Source of the DNA: Hippopus hippopus
Taxonomy: Eukaryota > Mollusca > Bivalvia > Cardiida > Cardiidae
Length of the DNA stretch: 64,000 nt
Direction: 5' to 3'
Assembly (NCBI GenBank): GCA_946811185.2
Contig: OX328098.1
Location: 44,207,650-44,271,649 of the forward strand
Shown here: one piece after another, positions 43,501-46,819 of the stretch
How the letters are laid out: every line of letters begins with the position of its first letter
Numbering within the stretch: position 1 is the first letter of the stretch
Notes under the pieces: model-generated
What the model was told of the DNA's origin: nothing
The model's input: the letters and a program-made list of their open reading frames with translations, nothing else
Databases searched by the model: none
Position numbers and translations under genes: made by a program

Positions 43501-46461
43501 AAATTTTTAAAGATCAAAAGACATGATTGCTTTTTGCTGGTTCAGTAGGATAAAAATCAAATTTTATTTTTTTATTATTTTTTAATTATCTAATAAACTT
43601 TAATACCATGACAAGTTTAAAATAATTTCAAAGGATATCCAAAATGACTAGATGATCAATCCCGGAGCAGCCCCCAATTTCTGTTACGAGACAAGCGTAA
43701 CGAGAAAGAAAACCAGCAACAAGCCTTTCACAATTAACAATATTTATTAATGAATAAAGACAAAAGAGTACAATAAGATTTAAGTTTGAATGAAATTTTG
43801 ACAATTCTTAATCTTAGAACAAGAAATAGAATAAGTCCCTCAAAATTAAGAATTAAGTTTAGACTATAAAAAGTATGAAATTTCTGGTTCCTAAAATCTA
43901 AATTAACAATAGTTTTAACTTGCAGATAGATATGAGCAACCTGTTTAATAAAAAGATAATTCCAACTTACAGATGTATATTCCAAATTAAATCCAACACT
44001 TTTCACTAATTCTGTATCCTCAAAGCCACAAGTCTAACTTCAACATTCAAATCACCAAGTAAGTCACTCCTACTTATACCAGCTCGGAAAATTCTAGATT
44101 AGTCTTTTCTAGAAAAATGACAACAAGCTATAAATAGACATGGATTGATAAACAACTTGTTTACTAACAATACTGTTTCTAAAAATAACCACAATGAAAA
44201 ACCAATGAATGTTCTTTATGTTTCTAGAATATTCTGTATACAGAGTGATAATGAAAACAGGTTACATGTATACCCATTACATAACAATGTGGTATTTAAA
44301 GATTTACGGCAACAAATGAATCTTAGCAACACTGTTTTACAGGATATTGGAATGACCTTTTCCAGCTAACGACAAATGGGAATGAGGTTTGGCGGACAAC
44401 AGGGGATCCATTGGTTGGTAAGTCGATACTGGAGTTAAGTGAAAGATACATGTCTAAAGCCAGAGAGAAAAACGCAGTTAAAACTTTATAGTGTGTATAA
44501 TGGTTCCGTAATTAATAGTAGGCGGTAAATATGATGCACGGGATAAGGAAACTCATGGGATGTTTCCTCTTTTAAAACCGGAAACGTTAACGGTGATAGC
44601 TTAGAAGGTCTCCAAATCATGACACGCAATTTCTATCCGTCGTAAAAAATCTGCGCAACCTTACAGCTGTCAGGGCAACATTTGGCATTAAGATACAAGA
44701 CTGGTTATAGCTTCATAGATTAAGGATGAAATGAGTTAAGAAATTGGCTGAAAACAGATATAGATGTATCTTTGGGTTTTTGTCCAGCCCCCTTGGTGAG
44801 TAATACATACTCGCCACAATTTCAGTTCGGTATTTATGCATGCGTTAGTGCGTGCGTCTGTCCAGATTTGTCCAGGCCGTAACTTCTACAATAAGAAATA
44901 TACTTAAAAATGATTTTGCACGATAATTGTTCTCCTATATGAGTATAAGTGCTGTTTGTATCATTTGTTCAGTTGCCCAAAGTCAAGGTCACACTTGAAT
45001 GTCAAGTGGTAAAGATGCCACAAATTCAGCTTGTCTAGGTCATAACTTAGAATTTACATGATGCGTAGATGTTAAAATGATTTTGCACAATTGTTCTCCT
45101 TGATAAAAAAAATGTGCCGTTTGAAACTGTTGGTCAAATAGATTCAATGTCAAGTTCATATGTGAAGGTCAAGTGATAAAAAATGCCATAATTGGTGCTT
45201 CTTTCAAAAGCATAACTTCTATGTTTATTGATTAGTTTTTCACATGTTTTCCTTCATAATTATGTAGAAGTGCCGTTTAAGAAATTTAAGAAGGTCCAAT
45301 GTCAAGGTCACTCATGAAGGTCAAATGATAAATTGTAACCATTTTTTCTACTTCATGAGTACATAATTATGTAGAAGTGTCTTTGAATTTTTAGCTTCTG
45401 TAGATTCAAGGTAAAGGTCATACTTGAAGGTCATAGATTGAGTTTCTCCTTGTTCATAATTAGGGAATGCTACTATCGTCATGCGAGTTTCAAAACAAAG
45501 AGATTTGGATTGAGATAACCAGGCATCGTATATAATAATTTAATTTCAATTTGATTATACAATTTACATAGAGCCAACCGGCCTAACATACAAAATATAC
45601 CATTGTTAACAATTTGAGTTGTTATGAATTTTGAAATTTTGAAAACAATAACATTAATGACATGGGTATGTAATTTGAAAAGAACGAATTCTAGACTTAT
45701 CCAATGTTCATGGTAGTAGCTGTAGGCGATTGAACTTTCAGTCTCGATTAACTCTTTACCACATGGCCAAAATTTGGGATAGTCCAAAGCGTGTGGTCCA
45801 AATGGTGGATCTTCTCTTCGATATGGTAGAAAACATTGTGGGAAAAGAGAAAATGCAATTTACCTGCATTTTCTTTTTTTTCTCACAATGTTTTCAAAAT
45901 GCTTCTTCCCCTGAGGTCTTTAAAACTCGGGATCGTGTGGTAAAGGTTTTTTTTGGGGGGGAAAGCGCATATCCTTGTCGGACTTCTTGTAGATCAAAGA
46001 TCAGACTGCATGTTCTCTGCAGTGTGATCTTGATTAACACTGGCTGCAAAACCGCCTTGAGTTGCAGTTAGCAGTCAAAGGGTTAAGAAATGGTAGAAAT
46101 GCTTTTATCTAGAAATAATTGTAAAGACTGGTATTTTGGAAGAATCAAATAACAAGCAATGTGTTCTACCAACATCTTCTCCTTTTCCAACAATGTTTTT
46201 AAAAGCCCTCTTATCCAGGGTCATTAAAACACAGAATTATTTGGTAAAGGTTTAATCTTCTCCCTTCTTTCTTTTTTCGTAGTCTCCGACTGGAACCCGG
46301 GTTCAAGTGAACCAAACGATGCGGGCGGAAGACAGTCCTGCACTGCATTTTTTAGAAACTTCCAATATAGACAGGTGGACATTCAGTGTGCAAACACTGT
46401 GAACCCTGCAGAGTCAGATGGGTCACAATTTTTTCCTCTGTGCGAGGTTTGGATAGGATAA
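1..46461 (+). CDS. Multi-CCP (sushi) domain protein with C-terminal C-type lectin domain, 5'-partial, 22 exons
   Basis: I assembled this gene by eye from splice sites and reading frame. Exons: 1-136, 1611-1796, 3204-3380, 4726-4914, 6425-6601, 8175-8363, 8557-8733, 10000-10188, 11396-11572, 16020-16208, 22347-22523, 23352-23540, 24392-24568, 26836-27024, 27591-27767, 29928-30116, 32510-32683, 33050-33226, 33854-33936, 37413-37533, 44343-44417, 46283-46461. They sum to 3693 bases, an exact multiple of three, with no internal stop. The first 18 encode alternating CCP types B and A; the last four encode one CTLD. CCP domains usually bind proteins or act as spacers, and CTLDs often bind sugars. 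No transmembrane segment follows the CTLD, so secretion is inferred. N-glycosylation sequons recur in each module. The signal peptide and start lie upstream of the window. Expression and exact isoforms are unknown. Confidence 0.88.
337..1045. mobile_element. Tc1-like fold-back element with long inverted arms
   Basis: The ends are perfect inverted copies of TATACTCCTCAC, flanked by TA. The inverted arms continue for about 140 bases on each side (about 339-475 and 909-1043). Inside, the plus strand (about 556-770) encodes the C-terminal part of a Tc1-family transposase, with the WPARSPDLN-IEHVWD signature and the end PRRVQAC, broken by a frameshift near 715. The left arm also carries an inverted copy of that last part (about 520-560). 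It is a rearranged, non-autonomous deletion derivative in the intron after exon 1. Confidence 0.8.
1611..1796 (+). CDS. CCP exon 2 (type A, divergent copy)
   Basis: The acceptor TTGCAG ends at 1610 and the donor GTGTTT starts at 1797, phase 1 on both sides. It encodes DCG at the start, the type A Cys-Cys, an ITC, a Trp and a final ETC. It is one codon shorter than the later A exons (186 versus 189 bases) and differs at many positions, so it did not take part in the recent homogenisation of the array. Confidence 0.88.
1797..3203. other. Intron 2: palindromic repeats, no other gene seen
   Basis: It holds a weak copy of palindrome family P1 (about 1935-1990) and a family P3 hairpin at 2771-2822. 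The rest is AT-rich with no protein-like reading frame that I recognise. Confidence 0.5.
3204..3380 (+). CDS. CCP exon 3 (type B)
   Basis: Acceptor TTTCAG before 3204, donor GTATGT at 3381, phase 1-1, 59 codons. It has DCGSVLPTV, the LVCDDGY segment, the CISC pair, Trp and TSC. NGT sequons occur twice. Confidence 0.93.
3400..4131 (-). mobile_element. Nested SINE insertion with 12-bp target-site duplication
   Basis: TCACATATATGT occurs on both sides (3388-3399 and 4132-4143), which marks a retroposition target duplication. The insert carries (TTGA)n tracts at about 3400 and 3600 and repeats one SINE body twice (about 3455-3600 and 3866-4125). The far end, read on the minus strand, is tRNA-like, with an A-box-like TAGTTCAGTCGGCAG and a B-box-like GGTTTGATCTC. 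A second, different tRNA-SINE sits inside it at about 3645-3864. Confidence 0.75.
3645..3864 (-). mobile_element. tRNA-derived SINE nested in another SINE
   Basis: On the minus strand it has an A-box-like TAGCTCAGTGGT, a loop CTTTTAA compatible with a Lys-type anticodon, and a B-box GGGTTCGAATCCC. There is no paired acceptor stem, so it is not a functional tRNA gene. The same family forms the tandem array at 12401-13238. Confidence 0.75.
4150..4245 (+). pseudogene. Decayed 3' half of a type B CCP exon
   Basis: GATGGCTACACACCAATGTC matches the centre of the B exons, and the match continues through the tyrosine/threonine/tryptophan region. An in-frame TAA replaces the CISC region and the final Cys codon is lost. 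It follows exon 3 once the SINE insertion is discounted. Confidence 0.8.
4726..4914 (+). CDS. CCP exon 4 (type A)
   Basis: Acceptor CATGCAG before 4726, donor GTAACT at 4915, phase 1-1, 63 codons. It has DCGVPP, TCCEGF, IIC, GWSDPAETC. The 60 bases before the exon are almost identical to those before exon 16. Confidence 0.94.
4915..6424. other. Intron 4: no gene seen
   Basis: A segment at about 5100-5210 is similar to 30655-30765 in the intron after exon 16, which supports a shared origin of the two exon blocks. Otherwise it is AT-rich and I see nothing coding. Confidence 0.5.
6425..6601 (+). CDS. CCP exon 5 (type B)
   Basis: Acceptor GCAG before 6425, donor GTAAGT at 6602, phase 1-1. It has DCGSILPTV, CDGGY in place of the usual CDDGY, then CISC, Trp and TSC. 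Confidence 0.93.
6677..7725. mobile_element. Helentron-like non-autonomous element (pearl/HINE type), copy 1
   Basis: It starts with TAGCTCACCTGA and ends with GGTGAGCG followed by a short hairpin (AGGGCCA/TGGCCCT) and CTTGTTT. That gives partly inverted ends and a 3' stem-loop. The core is a degenerate tandem repeat with a period of about 165-190 bases, recognisable by GATTTTGAAATAATTTCAC at about 6948, 7140, 7310 and 7473. No transposase is present. Confidence 0.65.
7726..8174. other. End of intron 5: duplicated intron sequence
   Basis: About 7870-8040 is similar to about 9715-9900, upstream of exon 8 (shared GCAGTCAGTGGCTG). This shows that flanking intron was duplicated together with the A exon. 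A poly-A run lies just upstream, at about 7649-7666, inside the Helentron-like element. Confidence 0.55.
8175..8363 (+). CDS. CCP exon 6 (type A)
   Basis: Acceptor CCTAG before 8175, donor GTGATC at 8364, phase 1-1. DCGVPPVVQDG, TCCEGF, IIC, ETC. The intron to exon 7 is only 193 bases, the shortest in the array. Confidence 0.94.
8557..8733 (+). CDS. CCP exon 7 (type B)
   Basis: Acceptor AACAG before 8557, donor GTGAGT at 8734, phase 1-1. It starts DCGNSLPTV and carries the full LVC, CISC, Trp, TSC set. Confidence 0.94.
8734..9999. other. Intron 7: duplicated intron, no gene seen
   Basis: About 8870-9060 is similar to about 22660-22860 after exon 11 (shared TTTCGGCGTTT and the GCGCTGGT region). 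This is part of a block duplication of exons 7-9 and 11-13. Confidence 0.6.
8757..8812 (+). pseudogene. Decayed trace of a type B exon
   Basis: GTTTGTGATGAT and ACTTGTATTTTCTGTTCAAA keep the spacing of the LVCDD and CISC parts of a B exon, but the sequence between is eroded and the frame is closed. Confidence 0.55.
10000..10188 (+). CDS. CCP exon 8 (type A)
   Basis: Acceptor TTTCAAG before 10000 (a weak CAAG rather than CAG), donor GTGATT at 10189, phase 1-1. DCGVPPVADDG, TCCEGF, IIC, ETC. Confidence 0.93.
10189..11395. other. Intron 8: SINE-like tail and duplicated intron
   Basis: About 10370-10430 and 10920-11010 match the intron after exon 12 (about 23690-23745 and 24220-24340). A CAATCAATCAAA tail at about 10849 suggests a short SINE ending there. 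A decayed type B trace lies at about 11290-11370. Confidence 0.55.
11290..11370 (+). pseudogene. Decayed type B exon fragment upstream of exon 9
   Basis: CTTGTATTTGATGATGGC and TCAATTGAGAC correspond to the LVCDDGY and TET parts of a B exon. The Cys codons are mutated and the fragment has no splice sites. Confidence 0.65.
11396..11572 (+). CDS. CCP exon 9 (type B)
   Basis: Acceptor TTTCAG before 11396, donor GTGAGT at 11573, phase 1-1. It has VSNNGTEF and DGYAPKSSE, small departures from the other B exons; all five Cys are kept. Confidence 0.94.
11598..11700 (+). pseudogene. Decayed type B exon 3' half after exon 9
   Basis: TTCTTGTGTGACATGACAGC, ACTGAAACTTGTATCC and TGGTCTTCTCC line up in order with a B exon. 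Frame-breaking changes and loss of the last Cys make it non-functional. Confidence 0.75.
11701..12400. other. Intron 9, first part: duplicated intron
   Basis: About 11850-11930 and 12330-12398 are similar to about 24960-25040 and 25365-25433 after exon 13. A T-run lies at 11935-11951. No coding signal seen. Confidence 0.5.
12401..13238 (-). repeat. Three tandem copies of a tRNA-derived SINE unit
   Basis: AACAAAGTCCGTAACAAAG recurs at 12407, 12715 and 13038, giving periods of 308 and 323 bases. The third copy is truncated at GTTACAC. On the minus strand each unit holds a tRNA-like A box (TAGCTCAATGGTTATGG) and B box (GGTTCGAATCC). Copy 1 lacks about 17 bases across the A box. The copies are nearly identical, so the array is young. 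Confidence 0.82.
13246..15343. mobile_element. Helentron-like (pearl type) element, copy 2, with satellite core
   Basis: It opens with TAGCTCACCTGAGC, then a CCGT/GTCC tetranucleotide microsatellite at about 13296-13345. Next comes a tandem core of 161-base units (13350-14470), then a more degenerate repeat with GCTTGTCCGG anchors (about 14475-15230). It ends with GTGAGCGATATAGG, a hairpin (GGACCAT/ATGGTCC) and CTTG. Bivalve pearl elements are known for a roughly 160-base tandem core and an ACGG microsatellite. There is no coding capacity. Confidence 0.75.
13511..14476. repeat. 483-base higher-order repeat, two copies
   Basis: Three diverged 161-base units form a 483-base block that is repeated with no difference that I can see (13511 onward versus 13994 onward). 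Neighbouring single units differ from each other much more than the two blocks do. Confidence 0.85.
15344..16019. other. Intron 9, last part
   Basis: It holds a family P1 palindrome at about 15757-15829 and a short GA run at 15950-15964, just upstream of exon 10. Nothing else recognised. Confidence 0.5.
16020..16208 (+). CDS. CCP exon 10 (type A)
   Basis: Acceptor ATTTAG before 16020, donor GTGATT at 16209, phase 1-1. DCGVPPAAQDG, TCCEGY, IIC, ETC, ending Thr-Ile-Lys. The intron that follows is 6.1 kb. Confidence 0.94.
17807..17868. repeat. Family P3 palindrome, well-preserved copy
   Basis: The arms TGTGGGAAAAG and CTTTTCCCACA flank AAAATGCTGGTAACCAGCAT. Other copies, by eye: 2771-2822, 4377-4416 (half), 4551-4596, 22949-23003, 35050-35100, 38601-38655, 38747-38812, 45833-45896, 46160-46200 (half), 47402-47455, 47630-47690, 48156-48218, 48847-48897, 49083-49142, 53610-53668, 54775-54836, 55931-55990. 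Confidence 0.85.
20378..21713 (-). mobile_element. mariner transposon, 1336 bp, TA target site
   Basis: The 33-base terminal inverted repeats (20378-20410 and 21681-21713, starting CGAGGGTTGTTCG) differ at one position and are flanked by TA. Size and structure are typical of mariner. It carries the transposase described at 20455-21539. Confidence 0.93.
20455..21539 (-). pseudogene. mariner transposase, two frameshifts near the C-terminus
   Basis: The frame is open from 21539 down to 20655 (start MVGKR or 6 codons upstream). It has an N-terminal helix-turn-helix region, the WIPHILTDDQK linker motif, GDETWVHYFEP with the first catalytic Asp, and HDNAPSHTS with the second. The frame then breaks just before the region with the third Asp (SPDLAPCDFF), which is present in another frame. 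A second shift follows near 20580. The rest matches the normal mariner C-terminus and ends about 20443. The breaks should make it inactive. Confidence 0.9.
22347..22523 (+). CDS. CCP exon 11 (type B)
   Basis: Acceptor AACAG before 22347, donor GTATGT at 22524, phase 1-1. DCGSVLPTVDNG, LVC, CISC, SWSSPLTSC. Its downstream intron resembles that of exon 7. Confidence 0.94.
22545..22612 (+). pseudogene. Decayed type B exon trace after exon 11
   Basis: TTCTTGTGTGTGGAGATGGC, then CTACACATCAATTTCAATTG and GACTTGA, follow the order of a B exon. A stop sits where the CISC should be. Confidence 0.75.
22613..23351. other. Intron 11: P3 hairpin and duplicated intron
   Basis: About 22660-22860 matches the intron after exon 7. 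A P3 hairpin lies at 22949-23003. No gene seen. Confidence 0.55.
23352..23540 (+). CDS. CCP exon 12 (type A, Asn-Cys start)
   Basis: Acceptor TCCAG before 23352, donor GTGATC at 23541, phase 1-1. It begins Asn-Cys-Gly instead of Asp-Cys-Gly and has GFFIL in place of GYYIL. All five Cys are kept. Confidence 0.93.
23541..24391. other. Intron 12: P1 element, no gene seen
   Basis: A family P1 palindrome at 23763-23820 is embedded in a longer repeat (about 23745-23925) that also occurs at about 53320-53520. The 3' part resembles the intron before exon 9. Confidence 0.6.
24392..24568 (+). CDS. CCP exon 13 (type B, CIFC variant)
   Basis: Acceptor TGACAG before 24392, donor GTGAGT at 24569, phase 1-1. 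The usual CISC is CIFC here. The reading frame stays open past the donor for about 200 bases, through a decayed B copy. Confidence 0.93.
24620..24720 (+). pseudogene. Decayed type B exon copy, in frame with exon 13
   Basis: The translation keeps STETYISCLFTGF and SSPVTI, so the first Cys of the pair became Tyr, the Trp became Tyr and the last Cys is gone. The frame is continuous with exon 13 and reaches a stop at about 24766. Confidence 0.82.
25435..26322. mobile_element. Helitron-like element, copy 3, ending in hairpin plus CTAG
   Basis: It starts TCAGCTCTCCTGG and ends with a small hairpin (GCCCTC-AAGGGC) followed by CTAG, as expected for a Helitron terminus. Inside is a diverged tandem repeat of about 140-160 bases (anchors GAAACTTGCACA, ACACTTGCATT, GAAACTTGCCCA) and a truncated (TTGA)n SINE at about 25965-26125. 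No protein is encoded. Confidence 0.6.
26323..26835. other. End of intron 13
   Basis: AT-rich with no coding signal or repeat that I recognise. Confidence 0.4.
26836..27024 (+). CDS. CCP exon 14 (type A)
   Basis: Acceptor TATAG before 26836, donor GTAATT at 27025, phase 1-1. VAKDGYYIL, TCCEGF, IIC, and SDAAETC in place of SDPAETC. Confidence 0.94.
27475..27560 (+). pseudogene. Decayed type B exon fragment upstream of exon 15
   Basis: TTCGGAGATGTTGCAGTCAT matches the B exon core, followed by GTGTTTGATGATAG, where the Cys codon is lost, and ATATCCTGTTTA from the CISC end. It has no splice sites and lies about 30 bases upstream of exon 15. Confidence 0.82.
27591..27767 (+). CDS. CCP exon 15 (type B)
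   Basis: Acceptor TTTCAG before 27591, donor GTATGT at 27768, phase 1-1. DCGSALPTV, LVC, CISC, FWSSPLTSC. Confidence 0.94.
28045..28120. repeat. (GT)n microsatellite followed by poly-T
   Basis: About 20 GT units, then TATATATA and a run of some 30 T. Confidence 0.95.
28190..28928 (-). pseudogene. Tc1-like transposase relic, 3'-truncated
   Basis: Read on the minus strand from 28928, the translation begins MPRLSERYRIEAL and continues with a helix-turn-helix typical of Tc1-like transposases (FNCHRNTIS, RTRFQQTGAV). It then runs through stops and frameshifts to a recognisable core (FSDES-like region, HFNAAGYINQVLRPV-like segment). It breaks off near 28190, before the third catalytic residue. 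This is a long-dead copy. Confidence 0.85.
28929..29927. other. End of intron 15
   Basis: No gene seen. The last 60 bases before exon 16 are nearly the same as those before exon 4 (shared AATAAAACTGAATCATTATG). A T-run and an A-run lie at about 29745-29770. Confidence 0.5.
29928..30116 (+). CDS. CCP exon 16 (type A)
   Basis: Acceptor CATGCAG before 29928, donor GTGATA at 30117, phase 1-1. It shows several substitutions (TYTDNTTRG, TCCQGFST, SITC, GWADPAENC) but keeps all five Cys. Confidence 0.93.
30567..30634. repeat. Family P1 palindrome
   Basis: GATCAAGATCAGACTGCAC faces its inverted copy across a short loop, inside GCGGAC/GTCCGC ends. Other copies: about 1935-1990 (weak), 15757-15829, 23763-23820, 45988-46041, 48669-48720, 53345-53415, 57990-58053; a half copy lies near 56235. 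Confidence 0.85.
31166..31306. repeat. Large hairpin (fold-back MITE arm pair)
   Basis: GCAGGGGACTTGGAAACTTG at 31181 is mirrored around 31270-31293 with few mismatches, giving arms of about 60 bases and a loop of about 15-20 bases. A second inverted pair (TTATTATACTGCAAAG at about 31311 and CTTTGCAGTATAATAA at about 31664) lies just downstream. Confidence 0.75.
32031..32292. repeat. Family P2 nested inverted-repeat element
   Basis: The ends read GAGCCATGCTCTG with AAAAGGGGGGTTAATGCATC and, inverted, GATGCATTGAGCCCCCGTTT. Inside is a strong hairpin around GCCTGCGCGGACTGCGCAGG with CGAAAAGTATCG arms. Other copies: 31690-31760 (part), 32322-32490 (part), 33471-33669, 37945-38180, 49660-49902, 58481-58720, 58928-59403. 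Confidence 0.8.
32510..32683 (+). CDS. CCP exon 17 (type B-like, four-Cys variant)
   Basis: Acceptor TTGCAG before 32510, donor GTAAGT at 32684, phase 1-1, 58 codons. It starts ECSNLPEVANG, has LLVCDED and SIVC, and ends ADC. The first Cys of the B-type CISC is Ser here, and the Trp before the last Cys is replaced, with Tyr near the same place. It is clearly diverged from the array and sits at its 3' edge. Confidence 0.88.
33050..33226 (+). CDS. CCP exon 18 (type A-like, divergent)
   Basis: Acceptor TTTCAG before 33050, donor GTATGT at 33227, phase 1-1, 59 codons. DCGVFPTTPTG, LVCCPGF, ITCEEGGWSSPNETC. It keeps the A-type Cys-Cys but is four codons shorter than the array A exons. A CTGT microsatellite begins in the donor region (33226-33250). 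Confidence 0.9.
33854..33936 (+). CDS. CTLD exon 1 of 4
   Basis: Acceptor TTTCAG before 33854 (phase 1), donor GTAAGA at 33937 (phase 0). It encodes GCPSPDWLQFESSCYLF and then AYQAAR. The first Cys, WLQF and CYLF are the standard beginning of a long-form C-type lectin domain. The intron that follows opens directly into a minisatellite. Confidence 0.88.
33941..34250. repeat. Minisatellite array 1, derived from CTLD exon 2 acceptor
   Basis: Units of about 24-28 bases read ACTGTAGGAATTCTGTGACA with variants. The unit equals the 3' splice site and first bases of the exon at 37413. Open frames on the minus strand are a by-product of the unit. Confidence 0.88.
34488..34616. repeat. (GA)n-rich microsatellite
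   Basis: Imperfect GA/GAGAGG tract of about 130 bases in the CTLD intron. Confidence 0.93.
34617..35700. other. Middle of CTLD intron 1, no gene seen
   Basis: AT-rich. It holds a P3 hairpin at 35050-35100. No coding signal recognised. Confidence 0.45.
35700..36596 (-). pseudogene. Non-LTR (LINE) polymerase C-terminal relic
   Basis: The minus-strand translation, across several frames and stops, shows the order expected downstream of a LINE reverse transcriptase. There is a VVIPRAFFGCEL start, a HHFCLKYIQDLP segment, LLGFTSIEGYIDLQKLYFLG, and then a FPPKLVWKK segment. A Cys-x2-Cys...His...Cys motif (CSKC and HVVFYC) lies near 35950. At least two stops and one or more frameshifts are present. 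The exact clade is not determined. Confidence 0.68.
36676..37412. repeat. Minisatellite array 2, running into the acceptor of CTLD exon 2
   Basis: About 28 units of ACTGTAGAAATTCTTTGACA type, ending in the real acceptor ACTGTAG at 37412. Many units contain a TAG preceded by a T-rich stretch and so resemble 3' splice sites. Confidence 0.9.
37413..37533 (+). CDS. CTLD exon 2 of 4
   Basis: Acceptor ACTGTAG before 37413 (phase 0), donor GTATTT at 37534 (phase 1). It encodes EFCDIF, with the conserved CTLD Cys, then GNLVQVDTTQELSFLKNEML and LQPNN. The NLVQVDT..E..FL pattern is the usual second helix region of a CTLD. The start is fixed by phase and by the adjoining exon 1, but the first 18 bases are also part of the upstream minisatellite unit. 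Confidence 0.85.
37534..38908. other. CTLD intron 2, first part: repeats only
   Basis: It holds a P2 element at about 37945-38180 and two P3 hairpins at 38601-38655 and 38747-38812. No gene seen. Confidence 0.55.
38909..39513 (-). repeat. 3' LTR of the gypsy element
   Basis: 605 bases, TG...CA ends, matching 43682-44286. The purine tract lies just inside at 39514-39524. Confidence 0.92.
39642..40134 (-). pseudogene. Reverse transcriptase fragment of the gypsy element
   Basis: It contains the N-terminal RT motifs: the KYLLDNDFIEPS region, CILVPKPDGTFRMCTDYRNV and VTKFDLLKGFWQIPL with the first catalytic Asp. It ends shortly after FVTPDGLY, so the YxDD box, thumb and RNase H are missing and the purine tract follows soon after. 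This looks like an internal deletion. Confidence 0.9.
40160..41566 (-). pseudogene. Integrase with GPY-type C-terminus, gypsy element
   Basis: The frame is open from 41566 to 40481. It has the zinc-binding HLGINKTYH...CRSCHTC, then the core with Asp in IIIDCVGPL, Asp in VQFDQGSNF and Glu in ESQGALERLHQ. A stop follows near 40480, and the same frame then continues as a GPY/F-like module (RYFGPYSVEKKV) down to about 40160. It lies upstream of the RT, unlike most Ty3/gypsy elements. Confidence 0.9.
41674..42120 (-). pseudogene. Protease-region remnant, gypsy element
   Basis: From 41949 the frame encodes VHLLLSNDLAGDKV and EIPDLYPSCAVTRATAKK, which I recognise as the segment between the aspartic protease and the next pol domain in related elements. 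The protease active site itself is not intact in a single frame. Confidence 0.6.
42154..43524 (-). pseudogene. gag remnant, gypsy element
   Basis: It starts near 43524 (MSFDL) with a stop after five codons. A SAP-like helical region, a charged coiled coil (43361-43158), a capsid-like segment (43062-42586) and a zinc knuckle (YCKESGHIISEC, first Cys lost) follow in several frames. It is broken by stops. Confidence 0.75.
43682..44286 (-). repeat. 5' LTR of the gypsy element
   Basis: 605 bases, TG...CA ends. The primer-binding-site candidate lies just inside, below 43680. Confidence 0.92.
44343..44417 (+). CDS. CTLD exon 3 of 4
   Basis: Acceptor TTTTACAG before 44343 (phase 1), donor GTAAGT at 44418 (phase 1). 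It encodes YWNDLFQLTTNGNEVWRTTG and DPLV. The YW..L and W..TGDPL pattern is the CTLD core strand region. It starts only 56 bases after the retrotransposon LTR. Confidence 0.88.
44418..46282. other. CTLD intron 3: degenerate tandem repeat and hairpins
   Basis: A diverged repeat with a period of about 110-150 bases spans about 44985-45450 (anchors GTCAAGGTCACACTTGAA, AAGGTCATACTTGAAGGTCA). P3 hairpins lie at 45833-45896 and 46160-46200, and a P1 palindrome at 45988-46041. Confidence 0.65.
46283..46461 (+). CDS. CTLD exon 4 of 4, with stop codon
   Basis: Acceptor TTCGTAG before 46283 (phase 1). It encodes SDWNPGSSEPNDAGG, then QSC, DIQC and PLCEVWIG before TAA at 46459-46461. The EPN triplet matches the mannose-type sugar-binding loop of CTLDs, but the usual WND before the next Cys reads Gln-Val-Asp, so calcium and sugar binding may be changed. 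The protein ends eight residues after the last Leu-Cys pair begins, with no tail. Confidence 0.9.
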
Positions 46462-46813
46462 ACTGCACTTTTGGGACAGCCAACGACCATCATTTCTAGC
46501 CAAGGGAGATTATCTTGAGCTCCTATGGAAATCTATAACCAGTTATTTCCCTTGATTCCTCTTCAATACAGTATGGGTCATGATGATAGTATTACTTCTA
46601 AATGATATTTTTTGCACTATTTAGAAATATTCAGGTAAACAATTCACCATCGAGATTAATCGGATTGTTGGTTTCAACCGTTTTGTGCATTTAAGCCTTT
46701 ATTTAATGACAAAATTTAAGATTTTTTATTTGTAAGTATTTACCAAAGGAAAGTAATTCCTTATCATCTATGTAATGATTATACAGAATCATTTAACTCA
46801 AAACTGTTTAACG

Positions 46814-46819
46814 ATTAAA
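46814..46819 (+). promoter_or_regulatory. Possible polyadenylation signal ATTAAA
   Basis: The first ATTAAA after the stop, about 350 bases downstream. A second lies at about 46880. No AATAAA is seen in the first 450 bases. Weak evidence. Confidence 0.25.

Larger units (their letters stand above)
38909..44286 (-). mobile_element. Ty3/gypsy-type LTR retrotransposon, Gmr1-like domain order, defective
   Basis: Two 605-base LTRs (38909-39513 and 43682-44286) begin TGTTACGAG and end ATAACA on the plus strand. They differ at roughly 20 positions. A 4-base ATGT duplication flanks the element. Read on the minus strand, a primer-binding-site candidate starting TGGGGGCTGCTCC follows the 5' LTR, and a purine tract AGAAGGGAAAG precedes the 3' LTR. 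Domain order is gag, protease-region remnant, integrase, then reverse transcriptase. It lies antisense in the second CTLD intron. Gag carries stops and frameshifts, and the RT/RNase H part is truncated. Confidence 0.9.

Noticed and set aside
45479..45787. 102-codon open frame on the minus strand in the third CTLD intron
   Set aside because: No recognised motif and no splice context; composition like AT-rich intron.
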